Shown: positions 1 to 10,800 of the stretch, piece after piece
Numbering within the stretch: the first letter of the stretch is position 1
Layout of the letters: each line of letters opens with the position of its first letter
Assembly (NCBI RefSeq): GCF_024508335.1
Contig: NZ_CP101988.1
Location: forward strand, 2,976,001 to 3,040,000
DNA length: 64,000 nucleotides
Source: Cellulomonas chengniuliangii
Lineage (GTDB): Bacteria > Actinomycetota > Actinomycetes > Actinomycetales > Cellulomonadaceae
Direction: 5' to 3'
Made by a program: the position numbers and the translations under genes
Notes under the pieces: generated by a model
Seen by the model: the letters and a program-made list of their open reading frames with translations, nothing else
The model's database searches: none
What the model was told of the DNA's origin: nothing

Positions 1-1177
1 GAGCGTCCGGCTCCTCCCCCAGCGCCAGGCTCGCCAAGATCTGGCCGATGCCGGGCGTGAACTTGAACCCGTGGCCGGAGAACCCGGCGCCGAGCACCAC
101 CGGGCCCACCCTGTCGAGCAGGAAGCGCTCGTCAGGGGTGGTCGTGTAGGTGCAGCTGATCGGCTCGGGCGCGTCCGCGTCGACGCCCGGGAACCACTCG
201 CGCACGTAGTCGCGCAGCGCGGCCAGCCGCCCCGGCTCGGCAGCGAAGTCGCGCTCGTCGGGATCCACCACGGGCCCGGTGCCGTGGTGCCCCACCTTGA
301 TGCCCACGCCCGGGGTGTGATGGCCGTAGACCCCCAGCCGGGGGTACGCGGGATCGGCGCCCAGGTCGCCACGGGCCGCCGCATGGCCCTCCGGGTCGAC
401 GTGGTGGATGAAGCTGGGCCAGTCGTCGCCCGCGACCAGGGCCTCGTCCCGCACCGGGAAGTGCGCCGGCTGCTCCTGGGTGACGACCAGCCGTGGCAGG
501 CCCTCGAGGCCGGGCACATCGGCCAGCAGTCCCGCGGTCCACGCCCCGACTGCCACCACGACCGCTCGGGCGCGGATCACCTCCACCTCGGGGGCGGCCC
601 CGCCCTCGGCAGCCGGCGCGCCGGTGACGCAGAGCACGGCGCCGCCGTCCTCCACGGCGATCGACAGCACCCGGGCGCCGTGCCGCACCTGGGCGCCGTG
701 CCGCACCGCCTCGGACTGCAGCGCGGCCACCGTGCGGTCCGCGTGGGCGCGCCCGGCGATGGGCTGCACGATCGCGCGGTCGTCGAGCCGCATGCCCGGC
801 CAGCGGGCCTGCGCCTCGAGCCCGGTCATGTACTCGAACGGCACGTCGCAGTCCTGGAGGGTCTGGGCGAGGTCCCGCAGGGCGAGGACCGGCCCGTGGT
901 CCACGCAGCCGTTGAGGGTGAGCAGCTGCTCGCCCGACTCCTCCTGCAGCACGTCCCACCAGCGGTGGGCGTGCTGGGCGAGCCGCACGTGGGATGGGTC
1001 GGTGTAGCCAAGCCGGAAGATGCGTCCCGCCCCGTGCGAGGCCCCGCGCACGTGGCCGGGCTCGAACTGCTCGAGGAGGGTGACCCGCGTCCCTCGCCGT
1101 GCCAGGGCCCACGCGGTCGCCGAGCCCATCGCGCCGCCACCGACGACGACCACGTCGACGTCCCACCCCTGGTCCAT
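1..1177 (-). CDS. FAD-dependent amine oxidase, MSOX/SolA type, cut by the window edge
   Basis: Flavoprotein oxidase of the DAO fold, closest by motif to monomeric sarcosine oxidase and N-methyltryptophan oxidase, which oxidise secondary amines and release H2O2. The N-terminus carries the dinucleotide-binding motif VVVGGGAMGSATAW at about residues 11-24. Near residue 342 the stretch ISCTYTTTPDERF matches the family site where FAD is bound covalently to Cys. The C-terminal GFSGHGFKFTPGIGQIL is also typical. The ATG at 1177 is chosen because the flavin motif follows within ten residues. About 392 codons are present, the usual family length, so only a few C-terminal residues should be missing at base 1. 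Family confidence is high; the substrate cannot be read from sequence. Confidence 0.85.
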   Translation of the reverse strand, partial: MDQGWDVDVVVVGGGAMGSATAWALARRGTRVTLLEQFEPGHVRGASHGAGRIFRLGYTDPSHVRLAQHAHRWWDVLQEESGEQLLTLNGCVDHGPVLALRDLAQTLQDCDVPFEYMTGLEAQARWPGMRLDDRAIVQPIAGRAHADRTVAALQSEAVRHGAQVRHGARVLSIAVEDGGAVLCVTGAPAAEGGAAPEVEVIRARAVVVAVGAWTAGLLADVPGLEGLPRLVVTQEQPAHFPVRDEALVAGDDWPSFIHHVDPEGHAAARGDLGADPAYPRLGVYGHHTPGVGIKVGHHGTGPVVDPDERDFAAEPGRLAALRDYVREWFPGVDADAPEPISCTYTTTPDERFLLDRVGPVVLGAGFSGHGFKFTPGIGQILASLALGEEPDA

Positions 1178-1205
1178 GCTGTTCGCCCCTCGTCGCCCGT
1201 CGTGT

Positions 1206-1218
1206 CGTGTCCGACACG
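1206..1218. promoter_or_regulatory. Perfect 13-bp palindrome in the oxidase promoter region
   Basis: CGTGTC-C-GACACG has 6-bp arms around one base. It lies 29 bp upstream of the oxidase start and overlaps a possible minus-strand -10 (TACCGT, 1221-1216). The position suits a repressor operator. The regulator is unknown. Confidence 0.4.
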
Positions 1219-1269
1219 GTATCTGGGGGTGTGCGGTGGACGGCGCTGCCGCTCACCCACAGGACAGCA

Positions 1270-1288
1270 TGAGCCCACTACGGGCTCA
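1270..1288 (-). terminator. Hairpin at the htpX stop codon
   Basis: TGAGCCC (1270-1276) and GGGCTCA (1282-1288) form a perfect 7-bp stem with a 5-base loop. The htpX stop codon is part of one arm. There is no T-run, which is common for GC-rich terminators. Confidence 0.45.
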
Positions 1289-2149
1289 GTACGGCGGCAG
1301 GCCCGCCATCCGCTGCAGCCGGTCGATCCGCTCGGGCATCGGCGGGTGGGTCTGGAACAGGCGGCCCACCCCTGCCCCACGGAACGGGTTGGCGATCATC
1401 AGGTGCGACACGTCCACCAGCTCGCGGTCCTGCGGCAGCGGCCGCGCCTGCGTGCCGGCCTCGAGCTTGCGCAGCGCCGACGCGAGCGCGAGCGGGTCGC
1501 CGGTGAGCCGGGCGCCGTCCTCATCCGCGTCGAACTCGCGGGTGCGGCTGATCGCGAGCTGGATGAGCGTCGCCGCCACCGGGGCCAACAGGGCCGTGGC
1601 CAGCACCGCCAACGGGTTGCCGCCGCGCTCGCGGTCCCCGCCGCCGAAGATCAGCATGACCTGCGCCGCGGAGGTGATGACGCCCGCGACCGCCGCCGCG
1701 ATCGACGACGTGAGGATGTCGCGGTTGTAGACGTGCATGAGCTCGTGGCCCAGGACGCCGCGCAACTCGCGCTCATCGAGGATGTGCAGGATCCCCTCGG
1801 TGCAGCACACCGCCGCGTTCCGCGGGCTGCGGCCGGTGGCGAACGCGTTGGGCGCCGCGGTCGGGGACACGTACAGCCGGGGCATGGGCTGGCGGGCCGC
1901 CGTGGAGAGCTCACGGACGATGCGGTACATGGCCGGCTGCTCGAGCTCGCTGACCGGGCGGGCGTGCATGGCCTTGATCGCGATCTTGTCCGAGTTCCAG
2001 TACGAGTACGCCGTCATGACGACCCCGAAGAGCGCGAACAGGTAGATGTACTGACCGCCGCCCACGAGGGCCCCGATGCCGAGCAGGACCGCCCACAGCA
2101 CGCCGAACAGAGCCGCCGTCTTCAAGCCGTTGAAATGTTGGTGCCCCAT
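1286..2149 (-). CDS. htpX: HtpX-family membrane zinc metalloprotease
   Basis: M48-family membrane protease that helps degrade misfolded membrane proteins, with its active site facing the cytoplasm. The 287-residue length is normal. Two hydrophobic segments lie at about residues 11-50. The zinc motif HELMH is at 135-139, and two further membrane segments lie at about 150-200. The third zinc ligand is the Glu of SRTREFDAD, near residue 205. The start is supported by AGGAGG about 11 bases upstream. It is divergent from the ABC transporter operon, with 99 bases between them. No stress-type promoter was recognised. Confidence 0.93.
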   Translation of the reverse strand: MGHQHFNGLKTAALFGVLWAVLLGIGALVGGGQYIYLFALFGVVMTAYSYWNSDKIAIKAMHARPVSELEQPAMYRIVRELSTAARQPMPRLYVSPTAAPNAFATGRSPRNAAVCCTEGILHILDERELRGVLGHELMHVYNRDILTSSIAAAVAGVITSAAQVMLIFGGGDRERGGNPLAVLATALLAPVAATLIQLAISRTREFDADEDGARLTGDPLALASALRKLEAGTQARPLPQDRELVDVSHLMIANPFRGAGVGRLFQTHPPMPERIDRLQRMAGLPPY

Positions 2150-2248
2150 CGGGATGAACCTCCTAGTCGTACCTCGGACAACGCCCGATCGTGCCGCGTG
2201 GTTCCCCTACTCTGACCCCGCCCCACCCCATCCCCCCGAGGAGCACCC

Positions 2249-3082
2249 GTGCGCACCCACCGCGTCCTTGCCCTGGCAGCCCTGAGCGCCCTGGCGCTCG
2301 CGGCCTGCGCACCCGCCGACGAGACCCCTGCTGAGGCCGTCGACGGCGCCCTCGCGACGGTCACCGCGGGCAAGCTCACCATCGGCACCTCCGACCCGGG
2401 CTACGAGCCGTGGATCGTCGACAACGACCCGTCCACCGGGCAGGGATTCGAGTCCGCGGTCGCCTACGCCGTCGCCGCCGAGCTCGGCTTCGAGGCCGAC
2501 GACGTGGTCTGGACGCCGGTCAGCTTCGAGCAGATCATCGCCCCCGGCGCCAAGAGCTTCGACTTCGCGATCAACCAGGTCTCCATCAGCGACGAGCGAC
2601 GGGCCAACCTGGACCTCACCGGGAGCTACTACGACACGGCGCAGGCCGTGGTCGCCCTCGAGGGCAACCCCGCCGCCTCCGCCACGACCATCGCCGGGCT
2701 CGCCGGCCTGCGCATCGGCGCCATGGTCGGGACGACCAGCCTCACGGTGGCCACCGACGCGATCAAGCCCACGACCGACGTCGCGGTCTTCAACGACAAC
2801 GACCAGGCCAAGCAGGCCCTCGTCGCCGGGCTCGTCGACGCGATCGTGGTCGACCTGCCCACCGCGCTCTACATCACCGCTGCCGAGCTCGACGGCGGCG
2901 TGCTGGTGGGCCAGCTCCCCGCCGGGGACGACCCCGACCAGTTCGGCCTGGTGCTGGACCAGGGATCGGCGCTCACGAGCGCGGTGTCCGCGGCCGTCGA
3001 GGCGCTGCGCGCGGACGGCACGCTCGCCGCGCTCGAGGCCGAGTGGCTCACCGACGCGGCCGGCGCGCCGGTCCTGCGGTAG
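2249..3082 (+). CDS. Polar amino-acid ABC transporter, substrate-binding lipoprotein
   Basis: Solute-binding protein of the SBP_bac_3 family, which captures amino acids outside the membrane and delivers them to the permease. The first 20 residues are a lipoprotein signal ending in LALAAC, with Cys20 as the predicted lipid anchor. The binding domain covers about residues 45-270, and the 277-residue length is normal. The GTG start follows GAGGAG in the leader. The stop overlaps the permease start by one base (TAGTG), and the permease and ATPase follow, giving a complete uptake operon. The ligand cannot be assigned from sequence; glutamine, glutamate, cystine or another amino acid are all possible. 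Confidence 0.9.
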   Translation: MRTHRVLALAALSALALAACAPADETPAEAVDGALATVTAGKLTIGTSDPGYEPWIVDNDPSTGQGFESAVAYAVAAELGFEADDVVWTPVSFEQIIAPGAKSFDFAINQVSISDERRANLDLTGSYYDTAQAVVALEGNPAASATTIAGLAGLRIGAMVGTTSLTVATDAIKPTTDVAVFNDNDQAKQALVAGLVDAIVVDLPTALYITAAELDGGVLVGQLPAGDDPDQFGLVLDQGSALTSAVSAAVEALRADGTLAALEAEWLTDAAGAPVLR

Positions 3083-3965
3083 TGGCCAGCGCCCCGCCGA
3101 CGGCGGAGTGGGCGCCCTCCGCCGTCCAGCGCGAGCGCCTCGCCTACCGGCGGGCCCGGGGGCGGCGCTCGACCGTGGTGGCGCTCGCCTCGACGCTCGC
3201 CTGCGCGGCGGTGGCGTGGCTCGCCCTGACCAGCGCCCCGGGGTGGCCCCGGGTGCGCGCGTCGTTCTTCGACCCCGAGGTCGCCCTCGAGTCGCTGCCC
3301 CGCGTGCTCCAGGGACTGTGGCTCAACGTGCGCGTCATGGCGGTGTGCGCCGTGGTCATCGTCGTCGTGGCCCTCGCGCTCGCCCTCGCACGGACCCTGC
3401 GAGGGCCCGCGTTCCTGCCACTGCGCGTCGCCGCGACGGCGTACGTGGACGTCTTCCGCGGGCTCCCGCTGCTGCTCGTGCTGCTGCTCGTGGGCTTCGG
3501 CGTGCCCGGCCTGCGGCTGCAGGGCATCCCCGCGTCGGCGGTGGTGCTCGGCGGCGCCGCCCTGGTGCTGACGTACTCCGCGTACGTGGCCGAGGTGTTC
3601 CGTGCCGGCATCGAGTCGGTGCACCCGTCGCAGGTCGCCGCGGCCCGGGCCCTCGGACTCACCCGCGGCCAGGCGCTGCGGCACGTCGTGCTCCCCCAGG
3701 CCGTGCGCCGTGTCATCCCGCCGCTGCTCAACGACCTCGTCGCGCTCTCGAAGGACTCGGGGCTGATCTCGATCCTCGGCGCGGTGGACGCAGTGCGCGC
3801 CGCGCAGATCCAGACGGCGACGCACGCCAACTTCACTCCCTACGTCGTCGCCGGGGTGCTCTTCGTGCTGCTGACCATCCCGCTGACCCGGTTCACCGAC
3901 GCGCTCGCGCGGCGAAGCGGCTGGCTCGGCGCCCAAGGCGCCCTCGCCGGCGCGGGACCGCTGCG

Positions 3966-3969
<4 letters not shown>
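3082..3969 (+). CDS. Amino-acid ABC transporter permease, His/Glu/Gln family
   Basis: Inner-membrane channel subunit of the amino-acid importer. An N-terminal segment (about 31-50) precedes the usual transmembrane domain, with helices near 83-105, 120-145, 155-175 and further on. The cytoplasmic EAA loop that docks on the ATPase is visible as [20 protein letters not shown] (about 188-207). The GTG start at 3082 overlaps the stop of the binding-protein gene and gives 295 residues. The stop overlaps the ATPase start (ATGA). Only one permease gene is present, so the channel is probably a homodimer. Confidence 0.9.
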
Positions 3970-4769
<800 letters not shown>

Positions 4770-4783
4770 GCCCTACCCCGCAT

Positions 4784-4830
4784 GACGCGGCGCCCCGCAC
4801 CCCCGTCCGGGAGGTGCAGGGCGCCGCGTC
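4784..4830. terminator. Strong bidirectional hairpin between convergent genes
   Basis: GACGCGGCGCCC (4784-4795) pairs perfectly with GGGCGCCGCGTC (4819-4830). Inside, GCACC/GGTGC and CCC/GGG extend the stem. It sits between the ABC operon and the convergent adhesin gene and probably ends both transcripts. Confidence 0.75.
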
Positions 4831-4854
4831 GTCAGCAGGCAGCCGAGCCGCCCG

Positions 4855-7800
4855 TCAGGTCGTCCGGCGCCTCCTGCTGAACGTCACCGCCAGGACCCCG
4901 AGGCCCACCAGCAGGGCCGACGCGATCGCAGCCTGGGCCAGCGCCGCGCCGGTCGTGGCGAGCACCGAGCTCATCTGCACGGCGGCTGTCCCCGTGCCTG
5001 ACGAGCGCAGGGCTGCCGGGTCGGCGGGGTCGGTCCACACGACACCCGCGGTGTTGACGAGCCGCCCCGTCTCCGGGCTGCTCGAGGCCTGCACCGCGAG
5101 CGTCACGACCGGCGCCGACGAGCGCGGCGCGAGCCAGCCGTCGAGCACGCAGGTCACCAGGCCGCCGAAGCCTGACGCGTCCCGGCCCGTCACGGTGCAC
5201 GGGAACCAGGTGGGACCGTCCACGGTGGCCGCGCCAGCGACGCGCACCTCCGTGACGCGCAGCCCCGACGGCACCTGGTCGGTGAGCGTCACGTCATCCG
5301 TCGTGCCCAACCCCGTGTTGTGCACCGCGAGCGTGTACTCGAACTCCCGGTTGGGACCCGCCCGGTCGATCGACGCCGTCTTGGTCAGCCCGAGGCCCGG
5401 GGCGCGGACGAGGTCGCAGCCCACACCAGTGGCCGGGTAGACGGCCAGCAGCGTGGTGGCAGCCGCGGTCCCCGCGTCGACCCCCACGAGCACCCCGCCG
5501 CGCAGCGTCGAGGTGGCCAGCGCCGGGTCCAGCACGAGGTTCTGCCACGTGGGCGTCTCCCCGGCGCGCACGACCCGCATGCCGGGCTGCGTCAGCGCGG
5601 CGCCGTCCTGGTCCACGGTCGTGCCGGGCCACAGCAGCCGCGTGGACAGGTCGCCGCCGGCCGGGATGGTCTCGACGTGCACCGCGGCGCCGTCGGGCGC
5701 CCCGTCCTGGTCCGCGTCGGCGAACCACGTGAGCGTGACCGGTGTCGTGGCGGCGTCGATGTTGCGCAGGTCGAGGTCGACGTCGAGCCAGCGGGCGTCC
5801 GCGACGCACGTCGGGGCGGAGGCCGCCACGATCCGGCGCACCGGGACCCGCACGACGTCGTCGTCCTCGCGGACCGGCGGCGCCGGGTTGGGCGAGCCCG
5901 TGTCGGTCCAGCGCACCGTCGCGACGTTGACGAGCTCGTCGACCGCGATGCCCGCCGCGACGCCCACCGTGACGGTGACGACCGGTGCGGTCGCCCCCGC
6001 GGCGAGGGTGGCGCCCGAGCCGTATGCGCACGAGACCGTCTCGCCCGCGGCCGGGTCGGCCGGGTCGGTCGGGTCGACCGTGCAGGCCCACGGCGCCGGG
6101 GCCGTGACCGCGGCGACCGCGAGCTCGGCGGGGAGCCGGTCGGTCAGGCGCACGTCGCCCGTCGGGGCCGGCCCCGTGTTCGCGACCGTCAGCGTGTAGT
6201 CGAACGTGTCGCCGGCCTGCGCGCTCGTGACGGTCGCCGCCTTGGACACGTCGAGCTCCGAGAACGCGTTCTCGATGCCCACCACGTTGTCGGCCGCATC
6301 AGCGCCGAGGGTGAGCGTGCCGTCGCCGGCCTGCACCACGCCGCCCACGCGGTAGCCGATCGTCGCCCCGTGCGAGCTCGTCTCGGTCACGACGCACTCG
6401 GCCCCGACGGGCAGGTCGTCGACGGTGCGGCGGTCGCCCGAGCGCAGCGTGAACGCCGCGTCGGCCGCGGGCAGCGTGAGCGGGCTGCCCGCGAGGGCGC
6501 ACACGAGGGTCAGGTCGAACGTCGAGGTCGCGAGCGCGCCGCTCGCCCCGTCGGACTGCTTCGTGACGGTGAGCGAGGTGGCCTCGTACACGTTGGCCAC
6601 GGTGACGTGGTTGTCGGCCGCTGTCTCGCCCGCGAGCACCTCGATCGGCGCGGACGCCGACGGGTCGGCCCCCGCGGGGGTGAACGTCGTGCTGCTCGCC
6701 CCCTGCCGGTCAGGCTCGGTGACCACGCACGTCGCGCCGCCCGGGACGTGGTCGACCTGTCCCTCCCAGCCGTTGGCGGCGTCGAGCGTCACGACGCCGC
6801 CGCCTGGCAGCACGACTGGGCTGCGAGCCCCGGCCGGGTCGGTGGGATCGGTGGGCACGGTGCACGTCACGAGCACGTCGACCGACGACGGCAGCAGGCC
6901 GAGCCCGGTGTCGTCACGCATCGTCTTCGAGACGCCCAGCGAGCCCTCGGGGAACACCACGCCGGCCTTGCGGGGCTGGGTCGTGTACGTGTCGTCGGAG
7001 ACTCCCTGGTAGCCGAACGTGTTCCACGCGACGGCCCCCTGCCAGGCGTCGCCCGACAAGTCGGTGGGCGCCCGCATGGTCCAGGCCGCGCGCACGGTCG
7101 ACCCCGCGGGCATCTGGCCACCCGTCACACCCGTGAAGCCGAGCACGAGTTTGAAGCCCGTGAGGGTGGTCGGGTCAGCCGGCGGCGTCGCCGACCACGT
7201 GGCGTCAGGAGTCGAGGTGTAGGTGATCGCCGGGTCCGCCGCGGTCGCGTGGAGCACCGTGAGCGTGGTCCCCGCGGGGGCGCCGTCGAGCGCAGGAGCC
7301 ACGCCGTCCCAGGTCGGGCGCCAGTCGGTGTTCCGGGGCAGGCCCGTCTCCTCGCCGACGTCCCCGCGGTGGGGCAGCACGTCCACCAGCACCAACGAGG
7401 TCGCCGGGACGTTGCCGGCCGTGACCGAGGTGCGCCAGCGCATCAGGCCGCCGGGCTGCACCACCGCCGCGCACGGGTACGCGACGTAGCCGTCGGCGTC
7501 GGCCGCGCAGGTCGACGCCGTGGGCCGCGTGTCCATCGCGCCGAGGTCGGTGGGCCACGCGCGGACGTCCTTGCGAGACGTGAACGCGCCCGAGCTCGTC
7601 ACGTTCAACGGCACGGCGACCCGGCACGAGCGGTCCGCGCCCGCGTAGGAGCGCGTGCCGGCGCCGGTCGCGGTGCACGTCGAGTCCTCGACGTAGCGCG
7701 TCGTGGACGTCGAGCCGAAGCCGAGCGTGTTCGTCGTCGCGCCGAGCGCGCTCGAGCGCACCGCGAGCGGCAGCGTCACCTTGATCGTCTGGCCCGGGAG

Positions 7801-10800
7801 CAGCACGGCCCCCGGCTGCCACGTCACGACCACCGAGTGCGCGGGGACGACCACACCGTCGATCGTCACGGCCGTCTCGCCCGGGTTGTAGCGCAGCGCC
7901 TGCGGGTCGCCCAGCAGGTTCTCGCCTGGCCCCACGAGCTCGACGCCCCACGGACTGTTGCCCGATCCCGCGACCAGCCCGGTCTCGGTGGTGTCCAGGC
8001 TCAGGACCTGGCCGATGCCGTCGGTGGGCAGGTGGTCCGTGAGGACCGGGTCCGGCAGGTCGGCGGTGCCCGTGTGGGTCGAGCTGAGCGTGAACGCCAC
8101 GATCGAGCCCGGCTTGACCGACCCGGTCGGGGTCTTCGAGACCTCGACCGCGATGCGCCCGGCGCGCACCGACAGGTCGTCGGTCGCCGTGCGCACGGTC
8201 GACGGCAGGGAGCCCGCGTCAGCCCGCCCGGTCACCGTGTCGCCGACCCGTCCCACGACGGCCTCGCCGGGGTTGGGCGTCGAGTCGTTCATGGCCGCCG
8301 GGACGCCGCCCGTGGCCGAGGGCGCGCCGCCCGAGCGCAGCTCGTCCCGCAGCACCGCGCCGAGGGTCACCCGGCCCACCTGGCCGGGGGACGCGAGCGC
8401 GGATCCGAGGAACACGACGCGGACGCCGACGACATCGGCCCAGGCTGTGCCGCCGGGCAGCGCGAGGGCGCCCGTCGCGGCCGGGACGGGAGCGCCCGTG
8501 GCCCACGTGCCACCGGTCACGGAGAGGTCCGTCCCGTCAGCCGTGAACGTGGAGCCCACCAGCACGTCGAGCCGCATCTGCTGCGCGCCGGTCGGGAGCG
8601 TCGTGACGGTCGCGCCGGTGAGCGTGACCGCGTCGTAGAACGGCCCCGAGGCGTGCTCGGCCGGCTGCGCGCCGGTCACCGCGTCAGCGGCCGGCATGCT
8701 GGCCGCGTCGGTGAGGGCGAGCGCTGTGGCCGGGCTGTTGCCGACGTTCTGCACCGTCAGGCGCACGTCGAACGCCTGCGCCGCGGCGAGGTCGCGGTCG
8801 ATCGTCGCCCGGGAGATGTCCTTGGTCACCTCGACGTCCGTGGACGGCGCGCTGATCGTCAGGGCATCGGAGGCCTGTGCCGTGGCCGGCTCGAGCACGC
8901 ACGGTGAGACCTGCTCGTTGCGGGTCGCGCCCGCGGTCGAGTCGACGCACACACGGCCGTCGGTGGCGGTGGCGAGCGCGGTGTTCGCCACCGGCGCGCC
9001 CGGGGCCGTGGCCGTCACCGGGTCACCGGCGCCGCGCACCGTCGACCGCAGCCGGGTGTCGAGCGTGAGGGCACCGGTGGCGCCGGGGGCGATGCGGCCG
9101 TTGAACTCGACCTCCACCCGCACCGCGTCCGCGAGGAACGCCGGAGTCAGCGAGCCGACGGGGACGGCGACGAGCCCCGATCCCGTGTCGACGCGGTACA
9201 CCGTGCGCGCGGGGTCGGCGCCGGTCGGCGCGACCGCCGCGATGCCGGTGACCGTGAACCGGTCGAACGGGTTGCTCCCGGCGGCGCCCAGCGCCGCGGG
9301 CTCCGTGATCGTCAGGCGGTCGACGGCCGAGCTGGCCGTCGCGTTCGTCGCAGTGAGGGCCAGCGTCGCGTGCGGGTACTCGATCTCGGGCGTGCCCGCG
9401 CCGGGCAGCGCCAGGTCCTGCGGCATCTGGCCGTACGCGTCGGCGCGCAGCCACGACTTGGTCGTCTGGACCGCGAGCGCCATGGGCAGGATCGTGACGG
9501 TGCGCTCGTCCGGGAGGTTCCCCGCGACGCCGGGACCGACCGGGGTCATCGACCCCGCGGACGGCCCGCCGCGCACCAGGCCGTCGTTGACGACCTGGCC
9601 CACGCAGGCGGGCAGCGGCGGGGACACGACGGCGCCCGCCGCGCACGCGTTGTACGAGCGTGCGTCGTTGACCGGCAGGGTGCTGTCAGAGCGCAGGGTG
9701 TCGCGGAGCTGGGCCTGCAGACGGATCCCGCGGATCGTGTCACCTGCGGGCACGGCGGCGACGCCGGTCTCGCTCGGGGCGATCGCGGCGCGCCAGTCCC
9801 CTGCGGCGACGAGCGCGGCGAGCGTCGCCGCTCGCTCGCTCGCGGGCCGAGCCACGTACACCAGCCGCACGGCCCAGGCCGCGGCGCGATCGGCGGTGGT
9901 AAGCGTCACGCCGGGGAACGACCCGGTGCAGGCCGCCTCGACTGCGCACGGGTCGTTCGCCAGCCGCCGCCACGTCGTGCCGTCCCACAGCTCGACGGCG
10001 GCGACCCGGTCGAAGACGAGATAGGGGTCCCAGGCGCTGCTGCCCTGCGCGGCGGCTCCCGAGGTGATGGGCGCGACGCGCTCGATGTCGAACACGTCCC
10101 AGAACGAGTCCGAGCCGTCGATCCCGTCGCCCGTGGTGGTCTGCGCCATGTCGGAGACCTCGACGCGGGCCAGGTCGCCCGCGCCGTTGGTGCTCCACCG
10201 CAGGTCCACCGTGCGCTGGCCGGCTGCGTCGACCGCGCCCTCGACGACCGTGGACTTCGCCTGCTTCGTGAGCGGGTGCGCCTGGCCGCCGCCCGGGAGC
10301 ACGACTCCCGTGAGGGTCGCGCAGGCCTGCGCGCCGTTCGCGGAGCGCGAGCCCAGGGCGGCCGAGGGCACGACGCAGTTGGTGACCTGCTCGGCGCCGA
10401 ACGACGTGCCGGGACGGACGGCGAACGTGAGGTTCGCCCGCACCGTGGCGCCGTCCTCGAAGCCCGCGGCCCGGGTGACGACGAGGCGCACGCCGGTCAC
10501 GGGGCCGCTCAGTCCCGCGTCCGCGACGGCGTCTTGCAGGTCGAGCTCGACGGTGGTCGGGCCGGTCGCGGTGTGCACCGCGGTCCACACTCCACCGACG
10601 AGCACCTCGGCGGTGAGCACGTCACCCGAGGCGACGGGCGTCGCGGCGACCGCGGTCGGGCCGAACACCTCCCACCAGCGCTCGGAGCCCGCGTCGCCCG
10701 CGACCCGCTGCTCGGTCAGCACGAGGCTCGAGGGGCGCGCGTTACCGCCCGTGGGGCCGCCCATGCGGGCGGTCGCCGCGAGCACCGCTGTCGTCGTGGT

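Noticed and set aside
71-2215. Open frame of 714 codons opposite the oxidase and htpX
   Set aside because: Both genes on the minus strand have catalytic motifs; this frame has none.
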